From Pseudohongiella spirulinae (GTDB lineage: Bacteria > Pseudomonadota > Gammaproteobacteria > Pseudomonadales > Pseudohongiellaceae), in contig NZ_CP013189.1 of NCBI RefSeq assembly GCF_001444425.1, forward strand, positions 3,162,001-3,226,000: a stretch of 64,000 nucleotides of DNA. Reading direction: 5' to 3'. Positions 17,546-25,524 of the stretch are shown here, in pieces. Position 1 is the first letter of the stretch; the number at the start of each line of letters is the position of its first letter. The notes below the pieces were generated by a model, which searched no databases, had not been told where the DNA came from, and saw only the letters and a list, made by a program, of their open reading frames with translations. The translations under genes and the position numbers were made by a program.

Positions 17546-18087
17546 TACTCATTGATACCTGTATCCCTGCCATCCAGACTGAGTGTATTTTTTTCCTGCC
17601 AGTATTGTCTGATGCCATCTCGGCCGCGCTTGTCGGCCCATTTGGTCAAGGTTGGTCGCTCTCCTGTGTAGTCATAAAACGGCACAGCATAACCACAGGA
17701 CGTTTGGACCAGCGTAATATTCAAGACAAAAATCTGCCGTGCACCGGTGTAATCCGGAAACAATGCAGACAAGCCTGGCCACTCTGCATCTCGCGCGTGT
17801 ATGGTCCGCGCCTGCCCGTACAACCGCAGAATCAGTGGCTGACGTTCAAATGAACAAAACATGACTGTCATACGCGAATTTTCAAGCAAGTGCGCCGCTG
17901 TTTCATTGCCACTACCCGTCAGATTCATCCAGGCAACGGTATTGGCGTCGATTATTCTGAAGGTGTCAGTTCCCTTCGGCGAGACATTCACATGCCCTTC
18001 AGCCGCCGCAGTGCCAACAAAATAGAGATGCTGATCAGCAATAAAATCCATGTGCTGCTGGTTCAGGTCGGGAAAACGTTCTGCCAT
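17545..18087 (-). CDS. pyridoxamine 5'-phosphate oxidase-like flavin/heme split-barrel protein
   Basis: 180 residues of the PNPOx-like split barrel. Visible elements are FVGTAAAEGHVNVSPKGTDTF (strands that bind the flavin phosphate), VAWMNLTGSGNETAAHLLEN and RQPLILRLYGQARTI. This subfamily is large and mostly uncharacterised; true PdxH is longer and lacks this pattern. AGGTGA lies 6 bases before the ATG. It overlaps the start of the MCE permease gene by 1 bp, but a functional link is doubtful. Confidence 0.8.
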   Translation of the reverse strand: MAERFPDLNQQHMDFIADQHLYFVGTAAAEGHVNVSPKGTDTFRIIDANTVAWMNLTGSGNETAAHLLENSRMTVMFCSFERQPLILRLYGQARTIHARDAEWPGLSALFPDYTGARQIFVLNITLVQTSCGYAVPFYDYTGERPTLTKWADKRGRDGIRQYWQEKNTLSLDGRDTGINE

Positions 18088-18097
18088 GGTTGTTCAC

Positions 18098-19021
18098 CTA
18101 TCGGATTGCAATCGGGTTAATGACTACCTGCACGGCACCTTTGAACTTCGGCTGGCCCAGCACGAACATAAACTCCTGAACACCATCAGCCGCGAGTTCG
18201 GCTGTATTCATACTCTCAAGTATGTAAACGCCTTTTTTCGCCAGCAGCGTCTGGTGGACAGCAAACACTCGCTGAGGGTTCTCAAAGGGTATCACTTCCA
18301 GAGCCGGTGTATCGGCGCCGATGGCAACCACTCCCAGGTCTGCCAGGTATTCAGCACCTTCCACACCCGGGCCGGGTTGACTGGAAATGAACCGCTCATT
18401 GTCACGGCCCAGAAGCTGCATCCAGCCCGTGTGAAAAAGTACAACATCGCCCTGCTGTAACTGTACACCCTGAGCCTGAGCCACCGCCTGTATTTCGGCG
18501 CGATTAAAAGCCGTGCCCTCGGGCACCATATCCACTCCGTAGTGTCGGGTCATATCCAGCAAGACGCCACGTGTCACAATAGGAGGTATCGTATGAGTGC
18601 CCAGCTCAGCCAGACCATCCGGGCGGACAATCTCCGCCGCGGTCAGGCCATTGTAATACTGGTTGCCGATGCCGAGGTGTCCCAGCCCGTCAATCTGCGA
18701 ACCGATACCAAAACTGGTCGTCACCCGCTCATCGTTTGAGGTGACCACGTCGGCACCAACCGGAACCTGGGTCCCGGACGCGATGATTTGCATGTCGAAA
18801 GTGCGCGTACCGTATGCGGGAGAGTCTTCGGCTGTTTCGATGCCCAGCGAATAGACTTTGCCAGTTGTTATCAATCCCGCAGCCTGCAATACCAGCTCTG
18901 GACTGAGGTGGTTCGCAGCACCAATACGATCATCAGCGCCGAATTGTGATGGCACCCAATCCTGGGCAACGACTGAACTGCATGCAAAAACAAAAAACAA
19001 CACAACAGGCACAATTTTCAT
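18098..19021 (-). CDS. exported cyclase/kynurenine-formamidase family protein (PF04199)
   Basis: 307 residues with a signal peptide ending at SSVVAQ (about 20). The family normally carries HxGTHxDxPxH; here the segment is GIGSQIDGLGHLG, so Asp and the last His survive but the first His and the GTH are changed to GSQ. Other family features, such as FHTGWMQL and IGADTPALE, are present. Metal binding is therefore likely altered. It overlaps the upstream epoxide-hydrolase-like gene by 4 bp. AAGGGAA stands 7 bases before the start. Confidence 0.8.
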   Translation of the reverse strand: MKIVPVVLFFVFACSSVVAQDWVPSQFGADDRIGAANHLSPELVLQAAGLITTGKVYSLGIETAEDSPAYGTRTFDMQIIASGTQVPVGADVVTSNDERVTTSFGIGSQIDGLGHLGIGNQYYNGLTAAEIVRPDGLAELGTHTIPPIVTRGVLLDMTRHYGVDMVPEGTAFNRAEIQAVAQAQGVQLQQGDVVLFHTGWMQLLGRDNERFISSQPGPGVEGAEYLADLGVVAIGADTPALEVIPFENPQRVFAVHQTLLAKKGVYILESMNTAELAADGVQEFMFVLGQPKFKGAVQVVINPIAIR

Positions 19022-19389
19022 GGTGTGATTCCCTTCATATAAGTGTTGAGGTCAAAATAGTCTCGCCAGATATGAATCTTTCCGTCCTGCATTTCAAACA
19101 CGCCACAGCAGGGCAGATGAACATCGCCAGTGCTGGTCCTGGTTATGTCAAGGCGCTCGCAAATTACTGTATCGCCATCTTCAACAATCGTCAGAATATC
19201 CCATGACGTGGAATTCCAGTTGGCAATAAACTTTTCAATAAACAGCTTGATGTTGCGCTTCCCCACAACCGGCTTTGATGGCATATTGTGGTAGGTTCCG
19301 TCGTCAGAAAAGAAATCTGCCAACTCATTGGCATCCAGTCGGCTCCATGCATGGATAAAACTCCTTATTACTTCTTTGTTGCTGCTCAT
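19018..19389 (-). CDS. limonene-1,2-epoxide hydrolase-fold protein
   Basis: 123 residues of the SnoaL/LEH cone fold. The catalytic Arg/Asp elements of limonene-1,2-epoxide hydrolase can be matched to CERLDITRTSTGDVHLP (Arg, Asp) and to IWRDYFDLNTY (second Asp); in LEH an Asp-Arg-Asp triad activates water against the epoxide. The beginning, VIRSFIHAWSRLDANELADF, is typical of the fold. GGAGGT precedes the ATG. It is coupled to the cyclase-family gene. The epoxide substrate is inference; ketosteroid-isomerase-like function is the alternative. Confidence 0.78.
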   Translation of the reverse strand: MSSNKEVIRSFIHAWSRLDANELADFFSDDGTYHNMPSKPVVGKRNIKLFIEKFIANWNSTSWDILTIVEDGDTVICERLDITRTSTGDVHLPCCGVFEMQDGKIHIWRDYFDLNTYMKGITP

Positions 19390-19412
19390 CTTTAGAACCT
19401 CCCGAACTTCTT

Positions 19413-20168
19413 TTATTTTAGTTCCAGTAGACCCATCGCTGTCAGACTCTTACGACCCAGTTGTACCTGTTGTGTGATATCTGACTCGTTATTAACATCC
19501 AGGTTCAGTGCAAAGGTATAGAGCTGCTCTCCCCTCGTGAGCCAACCAACCCACCAGCCAACTCCCGTACCGGACGCTTCGTCAATGCCCGAAATCGCAT
19601 ACAGTCGCCAATCATCACCTTGTTCCTGAAGCACCAGCTCTCGTACATCGCTGAGTATTTCCCGCGAAAACGGCAGGGCGTCCCGAGAAAGCAGCGACAA
19701 AAATCTGACCTGCTCAATGGCACTGATCTGTAAAGGTCCGTCATGCCAGAAAGTGTCCAGCACTGAGCCGAATTCACGGTTCCCGTAAATTAATGCAGAC
19801 AAGTGCCATTGCATCTGAATAGGCCCGATCAGGCGGGCCAGTGTCTGGTAGGCATCAGGGTCATGAGAGATAAGGGCTTCTCGTAAAGAGATATCCAGTG
19901 AGCGCGAATCGTCCAGGTCAGATACTGAACCGGTGGATAAGCCGATCAGTGTGTGTGGCAGGTTGAACGTGGCGGCCGGAGGATAGCGCAGGTTTGCGCG
20001 GTGGTGATCAAAGCCAATCATCTGATTAGCACTCACATCATAAACAACAAACGTCCCGCTTATATTTTGCGCACGAAACAACGCCGCAACGGCCGGACTG
20101 TCTTGCCAGTCGTCGGCGTCAACCAGTGTTGTACACAACATTAACAGGGCAGCAAAAACTCTCTTCAT
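19413..20168 (-). CDS. class D (OXA-type) beta-lactamase homologue with all catalytic motifs lost
   Basis: About 251 residues with a signal peptide, co-linear with OXA enzymes: FVVYDVSANQMIGFDHHRAN, then RYPPAATFN where OXA has P-A-S-T-F-K, YGNREFGSVLDTFWHDGPLQ, ISAIEQVRFL and WWVGWLTRG. The nucleophile Ser and carboxylated Lys are Ala66 and Asn69. The SxV motif is SHD, and the KTG motif is ISG. The YGN motif and core hydrophobic residues are conserved, so the fold is kept while hydrolysis is excluded. I start at ATG 20168 (MKRVFAALL) and not at the TTG 30 bases upstream. A binding or sensing role is inference. Confidence 0.85.
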   Translation of the reverse strand: MKRVFAALLMLCTTLVDADDWQDSPAVAALFRAQNISGTFVVYDVSANQMIGFDHHRANLRYPPAATFNLPHTLIGLSTGSVSDLDDSRSLDISLREALISHDPDAYQTLARLIGPIQMQWHLSALIYGNREFGSVLDTFWHDGPLQISAIEQVRFLSLLSRDALPFSREILSDVRELVLQEQGDDWRLYAISGIDEASGTGVGWWVGWLTRGEQLYTFALNLDVNNESDITQQVQLGRKSLTAMGLLELK

Positions 20169-20218
20169 GACTGAATTGTGCCACAGCCTGAAAAACAATG
20201 CGTGACTGATCGATGCCG

Positions 20219-21151
20219 TCAGACCGCAAGCGGCCAGACGGGTGCCGGGCCATCAGGGTCTTCAGGTTCAGTCTGGCTGCTCAGGTAGTCCAGAATCGCG
20301 TCCTTGAGCACCGAACCCTGAGCCAGCCCTTGATTACCAAACAGGCGGTTAAACTCAAGTACATAGGGGTGGCCATCGACCAGCGCGATGTCGAATCCCG
20401 CATGATCGACGCCCAGAGATTTAGCCAGGCGCAATGCCAGATCTGTCATTATCGGTGGCACTGGGCTATCGTCAAGCTGGCCGCCTTTCGAAAGATTATT
20501 GTAGAAACCCTGCTCGGCCTGCAGCCGCCAATACGCAGCAACTACGCGCTCACCCACCACCACAATCCTGGCATCGCGCGTGATCGGCAGATATTCCTGA
20601 ACGTAGAGCACCGGTGACTGCTGACAATATGCCTGCCAGTCCTGCCTCGATTCGATCAGCCACACACCATTGCCCATACTTGCCCTGGGGAGTTTAGCCA
20701 CGAATGGCAAGGACATTTGCTCCCACAGTCGCTGCTGAGTTTCGGGCGAGTTCGCTTCTATCAGCGTCAGTGGCACCGCTTCCGGCGCAACCATCTCAAA
20801 GGCACGAGTCATTTCAACTTTATCGTGTCCGATGCGATAACTGGCCTCACTTGGAAAGACCCGACAGTTCAAGCCGTATACCAGCGCGTTTAACTGCCAA
20901 TATTCTGGAAACAGCACCCAGTCAGCCTCACGCAGAAGATCTTTGCTGGCGAATATCTGAGAGGACTTCAGCACAGTGGTATTGGGAAAACCCAGAGTAC
21001 GAAACACATCAAAAGAGACCAGATTCATGATGGCCCGAAGAGGTGAAAAAGATGGCGTATCATGCCCGAAGCTGACTGTACGTTCAATCTGAATTTTTGC
21101 GTCTGACAGTCCAGCGCTCATCGAGACAGAGTACGCAATTATCACCTTCAA
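20219..21151 (-). CDS. ATP-grasp (RimK-type) ligase-like protein
   Basis: ATP-grasp protein of up to 310 residues. It has the expected elements: VAKLPRASMGNGVWLIES (ATP-binding lysine and glycine loop), VLYVQEYLPI, DARIVVVGERVVAAYWR and a C-terminal AGFDIALVDGHPYVLEFNRLFGNQG with the Mg-binding Glu/Asn. RimK-type enzymes ligate amino acids to a carboxyl acceptor. The start is unclear: TTG 21151, ATG 21121 and ATG 21028 are in frame, none with a good ribosome site. ATG 21028 is plausible because it gives the usual N-terminus and avoids a 68-bp overlap with the upstream gene. Confidence 0.8.
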   Translation of the reverse strand: MKVIIAYSVSMSAGLSDAKIQIERTVSFGHDTPSFSPLRAIMNLVSFDVFRTLGFPNTTVLKSSQIFASKDLLREADWVLFPEYWQLNALVYGLNCRVFPSEASYRIGHDKVEMTRAFEMVAPEAVPLTLIEANSPETQQRLWEQMSLPFVAKLPRASMGNGVWLIESRQDWQAYCQQSPVLYVQEYLPITRDARIVVVGERVVAAYWRLQAEQGFYNNLSKGGQLDDSPVPPIMTDLALRLAKSLGVDHAGFDIALVDGHPYVLEFNRLFGNQGLAQGSVLKDAILDYLSSQTEPEDPDGPAPVWPLAV

Positions 21152-21989
21152 ACAATCGGGCGGCCTGCTTATCGCCCAGCAAGTGCCAGCGTAACCAGGC
21201 TGTCATAGGACCGCGGTAACTGCCCCCGGTACTCATTGGAGCCATATGGGTTGCGCCGCGCAATGTCAGCCAGGTCACCGGCACATTAGCCTGCTCGAAC
21301 ACCGGTTGCTGATTGGTTTCCGGACTCGATGTCAGATCATCTGCACCGGAAAGCAATAATACCGGACCGTTCTGGTGCGCCGATGCAGACAGATTGTGAC
21401 CCAGCCCCAGAATGTAGGGCTGAATGGCGATCGTGGTTGTTACGCGCAGGTCACGCCCCAGCATCAATGCGCCACCGCCACCCTGCGAGTGACCGGCAAC
21501 TCCAATACGGGATGGGTCGATTTTATTCAGAAACACACTGCCACTGCGTATATTTTCATCGAGCAATGCTGTCATACATTGGCGCATTTCTACACCTCGC
21601 CCTGCATTTGGCGCCATTGCCGCAGCCACCACAAATCCATGGCTCGCCCAGTGCTCCAGAAGATCCCGATACGATGCCGGGCTGGCATGAGTGCCGTTAC
21701 CCCAGACCACCAGTGGATGACGCCCGTCCGTCATATTAACCGGGTGGAAAACCCTGCAATGCAATCCGACGCGAGTTTCCTGGATTCCCGCGTAAACACC
21801 ATGGCGAAAGTAGCTGAGCAGCAGTGCGTCATTGTCACGGACCTCCAAGCTGACTGGTACACAGGCGACGAGAAATCCGACAGCCAGAATGAGTGGCAGC
21901 CTGATAAGTTGTATTGACCGACGAGAATTCCGTAACAGATCTGACAATACAGTGTGGTTCGTGGTATTTTTCATTCCAGTAGCATACAT
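21084..21989 (-). CDS. lipid-anchored alpha/beta hydrolase, cutinase/dienelactone-hydrolase-like
   Basis: 301 residues. A basic N-region is followed by a lipobox-like LILAVGFLVAC, so the product is probably a lipoprotein or membrane anchored. The catalytic triad is in AGHSQGGGGALM (Ser), LLLSGADDLTSSP (Asp) and GATHMAPM (His). The oxyanion region VVWGNGTHASPASYRDLLEHW resembles polyester hydrolases and chlorophyllase-like esterases. A C-terminal CVLC pair may be a disulfide. Polyester, lipid or acyl-ester substrates are possible. The start at 21989 has no clear ribosome site; ATG 21974 is an alternative. Confidence 0.78.
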   Translation of the reverse strand: MYATGMKNTTNHTVLSDLLRNSRRSIQLIRLPLILAVGFLVACVPVSLEVRDNDALLLSYFRHGVYAGIQETRVGLHCRVFHPVNMTDGRHPLVVWGNGTHASPASYRDLLEHWASHGFVVAAAMAPNAGRGVEMRQCMTALLDENIRSGSVFLNKIDPSRIGVAGHSQGGGGALMLGRDLRVTTTIAIQPYILGLGHNLSASAHQNGPVLLLSGADDLTSSPETNQQPVFEQANVPVTWLTLRGATHMAPMSTGGSYRGPMTAWLRWHLLGDKQAARLFEGDNCVLCLDERWTVRRKNSD

Positions 21990-22054
21990 CCTGAGTCATT
22001 CTGGATCTCCGGAGGTAACGCCTGACAGCGATACGTCACAGGAGCGAGGGTCAC

Positions 22055-22558
22055 ATGCCGACCAAATGCCTGAAATCCAGGTCAGTCCATCCTTATCTTA
22101 CCGCGCTGATGATCACGGTGGCCACTTTTGTCGGTTGTTTCACTCATGCACAAAGCAATGAGTCATTGGAGCGCCAGGACCCCGTGAATGTAGCAATTGT
22201 CGGCCCAATGGCAGGCACCAGTTTTGCGGTTGGTATGCAATTCAAGGCAGGCGTTCATGCAGCCATAAACAATATGGCTGAAGGATCCTTATTGGGCCGC
22301 CACATCCGCATAACGGAATACGATGACCGATGCGCTGAAGCGGTCGCTGAGTCCTTGTCACGAGATTTGGTGAAATCACCGCCAGACATTGTTATCGGTC
22401 ATTCCTGCTCTGCAACAACGCAGGTATCAGCTCCTATTTACGCTGCCAGTAACATTCTGCAGATCTCACCGGCATCAACCGGTTCCGGCATTACAGAGAT
22501 GGGCATCACCACTATTTTCAGGATGATCGGGCGTGATGACGAACAAGGGCTGATATAG
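22055..22558 (+). pseudogene. periplasmic substrate-binding protein (LivJ-type) fragment, truncated and frameshifted
   Basis: Signal peptide (TALMITVATFVGCFTHAQ) followed by the first lobe of a type-1 periplasmic binding protein: VNVAIVGPMAGTSFAVGMQFKAG, HIRITEYDDRC, IVIGHSCSATTQVSAPIYA, ILQISPASTG and MIGRDDEQG. The frame stops at 22556. One missing base near 22548 explains the stop, since the next frame reads ADIAAQLL, the normal continuation of RDDEQG. After that the sequence jumps into a sensor domain, so the second lobe is absent. The strong ribosome site GGAGCGAGGG shows that the gene was once expressed. Confidence 0.8.
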
Positions 22559-22587
22559 CCGCGCAACTGTTACCTGGCTTTACAGGT

Positions 22588-23565
22588 TTGCATGATCAGG
22601 TAACTGAAGCTGGCGGCTTACTGAACCTGCGAAGAGACGAGTTGTTACTGGTTATCCGGGCAGAACATCTGAACCAACAGAATCTGGCACTCATTGGCAG
22701 ACTGGATCAGGCAACTGCAGCATTGGTCAATCACGAGTTGCTCACCATAGATCAGCAAGGCGCGAGTCTGGCCGCCAGCGGTCGATTGTCGTTGATTTTT
22801 CTGATTTCCGTCGCTGCACTGGGGCTTAGTGGTTTGATCGTTTTCTTCTATTTGCATGTGCAGAGACATCTTGTCAGAAGACTGGGAGAGCTTAGCGAGG
22901 GTATGCAAATGATTGCAACAGGCCGCTATGATATTGCGCTCCCGTCTCAGAGATCCGATGAACTGGGTCGCCTCGGACGTGCGGTCCATCAGTTTCATAA
23001 AGTGACTCTGGAGGCCAGTCGCCGGGAAGCAGAATTACAACGGCTCAACAAAAGACTGGAACAACTCTCTATTTCAGACCCACTCACCGGGATGCCGAAC
23101 AGACGTCGCTTTGATCAGGTATTGCCTAATGAATGGGCACGTGCGGCACGAGCTGGCAAATCGATTGCTGTCCTGATGATTGATGTTGACTGGTTCAAGG
23201 CCTATAACGATCTTTACGGGCATCAAAAAGGTGACGTTTGCCTGAAAATGATTGCATCGGCGATGATGGATGAACTGAAACGGCCTACCGACCTGGCATC
23301 CCGCTACGGTGGTGAAGAGTTCACTGTTGTATTGACTGACTGCACCATTGACGGCGCTTTGCACGTAGCAGCCAGAATCAGGCAAGCCGTGGAGGCCATG
23401 CACATACCCCACAAGGGTTCAGACTACGGGGTGGTGACTGTCAGTATTGGTGCTGCCGCTGCCAAACCATCATCGGACTCGGATGCTGAATTGATTGTGC
23501 GACAGGCAGACCAGGCGCTTTATCGCGCAAAATCTGCCGGTCGCAATACGATCATTGATTATTAA
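22588..23565 (+). CDS. HAMP-GGDEF diguanylate cyclase with truncated TorS-like sensor
   Basis: 325 residues (the frame is open from 22540). Residues of about 1-70 resemble the membrane-proximal end of a TorS-type helical sensor (DELLLVIRAEHLNQQNLALI), followed by a transmembrane helix (LSLIFLISVAALGLSGLIVF), a HAMP domain (LGELSEGMQMIATGRYDI) and a complete GGDEF domain. The latter has DPLTGMPNRRRF and the active-site RYGGEEF, so c-di-GMP synthesis is possible. No convincing ribosome site precedes the TTG/ATG-like codon at 22588. The open frame joins the binding-protein remnant upstream, so the gene is probably the 3' part of a broken chimera. Confidence 0.72.
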   Translation: MHDQVTEAGGLLNLRRDELLLVIRAEHLNQQNLALIGRLDQATAALVNHELLTIDQQGASLAASGRLSLIFLISVAALGLSGLIVFFYLHVQRHLVRRLGELSEGMQMIATGRYDIALPSQRSDELGRLGRAVHQFHKVTLEASRREAELQRLNKRLEQLSISDPLTGMPNRRRFDQVLPNEWARAARAGKSIAVLMIDVDWFKAYNDLYGHQKGDVCLKMIASAMMDELKRPTDLASRYGGEEFTVVLTDCTIDGALHVAARIRQAVEAMHIPHKGSDYGVVTVSIGAAAAKPSSDSDAELIVRQADQALYRAKSAGRNTIIDY

Positions 23566-25310
23566 AAATGTGCAGCATTGAGCTCAACATCTGCATCAGC
23601 CCATGCCTGGGCCTGGCGTGCACGCACCTCCGCAGCTTGCGCTGCATCGCCAACAGCTTCCAGGGCCTGTGCCAATCCATGCAACGCCCAGCCATTTTCA
23701 TTCAGCAGCAGCAGATCGCGCTCAAACACGGCAATCGCCTCTTCGGCTCGGCCTGCATTGATCAGTGCCTGACCCAGGAATAGACGCGTCGATTGCAGCC
23801 AATCCGGTGGCTCCATGTAACGTAACTGATCCTGCAGCGCTACCGCTTGAGTAAAGTGGTTAATGGCGCTGTCGTACTCCTGTTTAGCGTTATCAATTTC
23901 ACCAGCCAGCATGTGATCGGCAATTTCCAGCAGGTCGGCTGCGGTGTTGGTGCTAGCGCGCATGGTGCTCAGTGCCGGTGTGTCTTGACGGATCTCTCGC
24001 AAAGACTGCAGCTCAGATTCTGCCATGGGAATATGACCTTTGCTGGCATGAGCCGCACCCTGTAACCAATGCAGCATACCCTTCAAATAGGGCTGATCGG
24101 GTGCCGGATTCTCGATTGCCAGCAGATCGTCGAAGCGACCGAAGGCTTTAAGTGTCATCCAGTGCGCGACCGGCGTGCGCAAGCCCGACCCTCGACCCAG
24201 TGCTTCGGCATTGGCCATTTGCACCATCGGGCCGGAGACGCTGGCAGCACGCTCAAAATTGCCTTGCAGCAGGCCACCCCAGTGAATAAACATACGCGCA
24301 TGGCCACCGTGATTGGTCGCCGACACAAAGTAAGTTCCAGTGCGGGGCAACTCACGATTCCCCCACGCCTGTCGAACCACATCGTCAGCCGCCAAAGAAC
24401 GTTCGTTGGTTGTGATGGCATCATCATAACGGCCCAGTCGCATGTAAATATGGCCAGGCATGTGCACCATATGGCCGGCCATCGGCATTAACGACTCCAG
24501 GCGATCTGCAGAGGCCTCTGCGCTCTGCGGCTCAAACGATGCCTCCAGCAGGTGGATATGCAGGTGCGTCAGTCCCGGGTGCTCCGGGCTTTGTGCCATG
24601 CCCTGCTCCAGCACCTGCCTGGCACGCTCGACCCTGGGCAGCGGGCTACCATCTATATAGGAATAATAGGTCCACGGCGTGGACATCATGATGCCATGAG
24701 CAACCAGAAAGGCGGCTTCCAGATCAGCGCTGTGAGAACTGTAGTTTCGCTCGGCGGCTTCAATAAAAGCCTCAGTGCGAGCCATCTGATCAGGGTAGTT
24801 TTCAACATCATACAGGGCGGCCAAGGCGTCTATCAGACCCCGCTCTGCTGGCGGCAGAGTGTCGCTGAGCGACCTTGCCCTCTCAATAGCAGCCTTGCCT
24901 GCGCCTTGCGGATCATCCGGCGCACCGCCATAACGGCTATTGGGATTGGGGCCTATGGCCAGGGCCTTGCCCCAATGAATCATGGGATTATTGGGCTCAA
25001 AACACAGTGCCGCGTCGAATGACGCAATTGCTTCGGGAAAATAATAGCCATAAGTCAGCCTCAAACCCTGATCAAAATAGGCCTGGGCAATCTCCGCCCC
25101 GGTTCCGATCGGCCGACTGAAACTGCCCGTATTGTCAATCAGTGGCGCCAGCTCCTCAGCACAGATCATCATGTCGGAGATTGCCAGCTGCGGCAAAGCC
25201 GCAGCTGGCGCACGCGTCTGAACAGGTTCCTGACTCTGTTCCTGACCGCAGGCAGCGAGGGTTGCCAACACGGCCAGCATGGGAAGGCTCTTGAATCGCA
25301 GGGGTTTCAT
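23562..25310 (-). CDS. TPR-repeat lipoprotein, function unknown
   Basis: 582 residues with lipobox LATLAAC (Cys about 21). TPR-like helical pairs run through most of the chain, for example FDQGLRLTYGYYFPEAIASF at about 79-98 and GHIYMRLGRYDDAITTNERS in the middle, and again near the C-terminus. Motifs such as GLTHLHIHLLEAS and HMVHMPGHIYMR are conserved in a family of bacterial TPR proteins without known role; the His clusters might bind metal. AAGGTGA lies 7 bases before the ATG. It converges with the GGDEF gene with a 4-bp overlap and is divergent from the TonB receptor. Confidence 0.85.
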   Translation of the reverse strand: MKPLRFKSLPMLAVLATLAACGQEQSQEPVQTRAPAAALPQLAISDMMICAEELAPLIDNTGSFSRPIGTGAEIAQAYFDQGLRLTYGYYFPEAIASFDAALCFEPNNPMIHWGKALAIGPNPNSRYGGAPDDPQGAGKAAIERARSLSDTLPPAERGLIDALAALYDVENYPDQMARTEAFIEAAERNYSSHSADLEAAFLVAHGIMMSTPWTYYSYIDGSPLPRVERARQVLEQGMAQSPEHPGLTHLHIHLLEASFEPQSAEASADRLESLMPMAGHMVHMPGHIYMRLGRYDDAITTNERSLAADDVVRQAWGNRELPRTGTYFVSATNHGGHARMFIHWGGLLQGNFERAASVSGPMVQMANAEALGRGSGLRTPVAHWMTLKAFGRFDDLLAIENPAPDQPYLKGMLHWLQGAAHASKGHIPMAESELQSLREIRQDTPALSTMRASTNTAADLLEIADHMLAGEIDNAKQEYDSAINHFTQAVALQDQLRYMEPPDWLQSTRLFLGQALINAGRAEEAIAVFERDLLLLNENGWALHGLAQALEAVGDAAQAAEVRARQAQAWADADVELNAAHF

Positions 25311-25524
25311 TATTATTTCACCTTTCTGTTTTTTTCGTGACCTAGACTATAACGATTATTGAAAGCCGTGGGTATTTTTTCCTGCCGGTGCTGGCGCTAT
25401 CAGGCATCCGGCACCAACTCTGCTACCGCCAAAATTATTTTGCCAGCATCACTATTAATATTTATTGTTACACTATAACATATCACTACTCATTCATTTC
25501 CAACAAAACCATGGAGCAATAATT

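Noticed and set aside
19413-20168. Active beta-lactamase / resistance gene
   Set aside because: Nucleophile Ser and Lys, SxV and KTG are all replaced, so hydrolysis is not expected.
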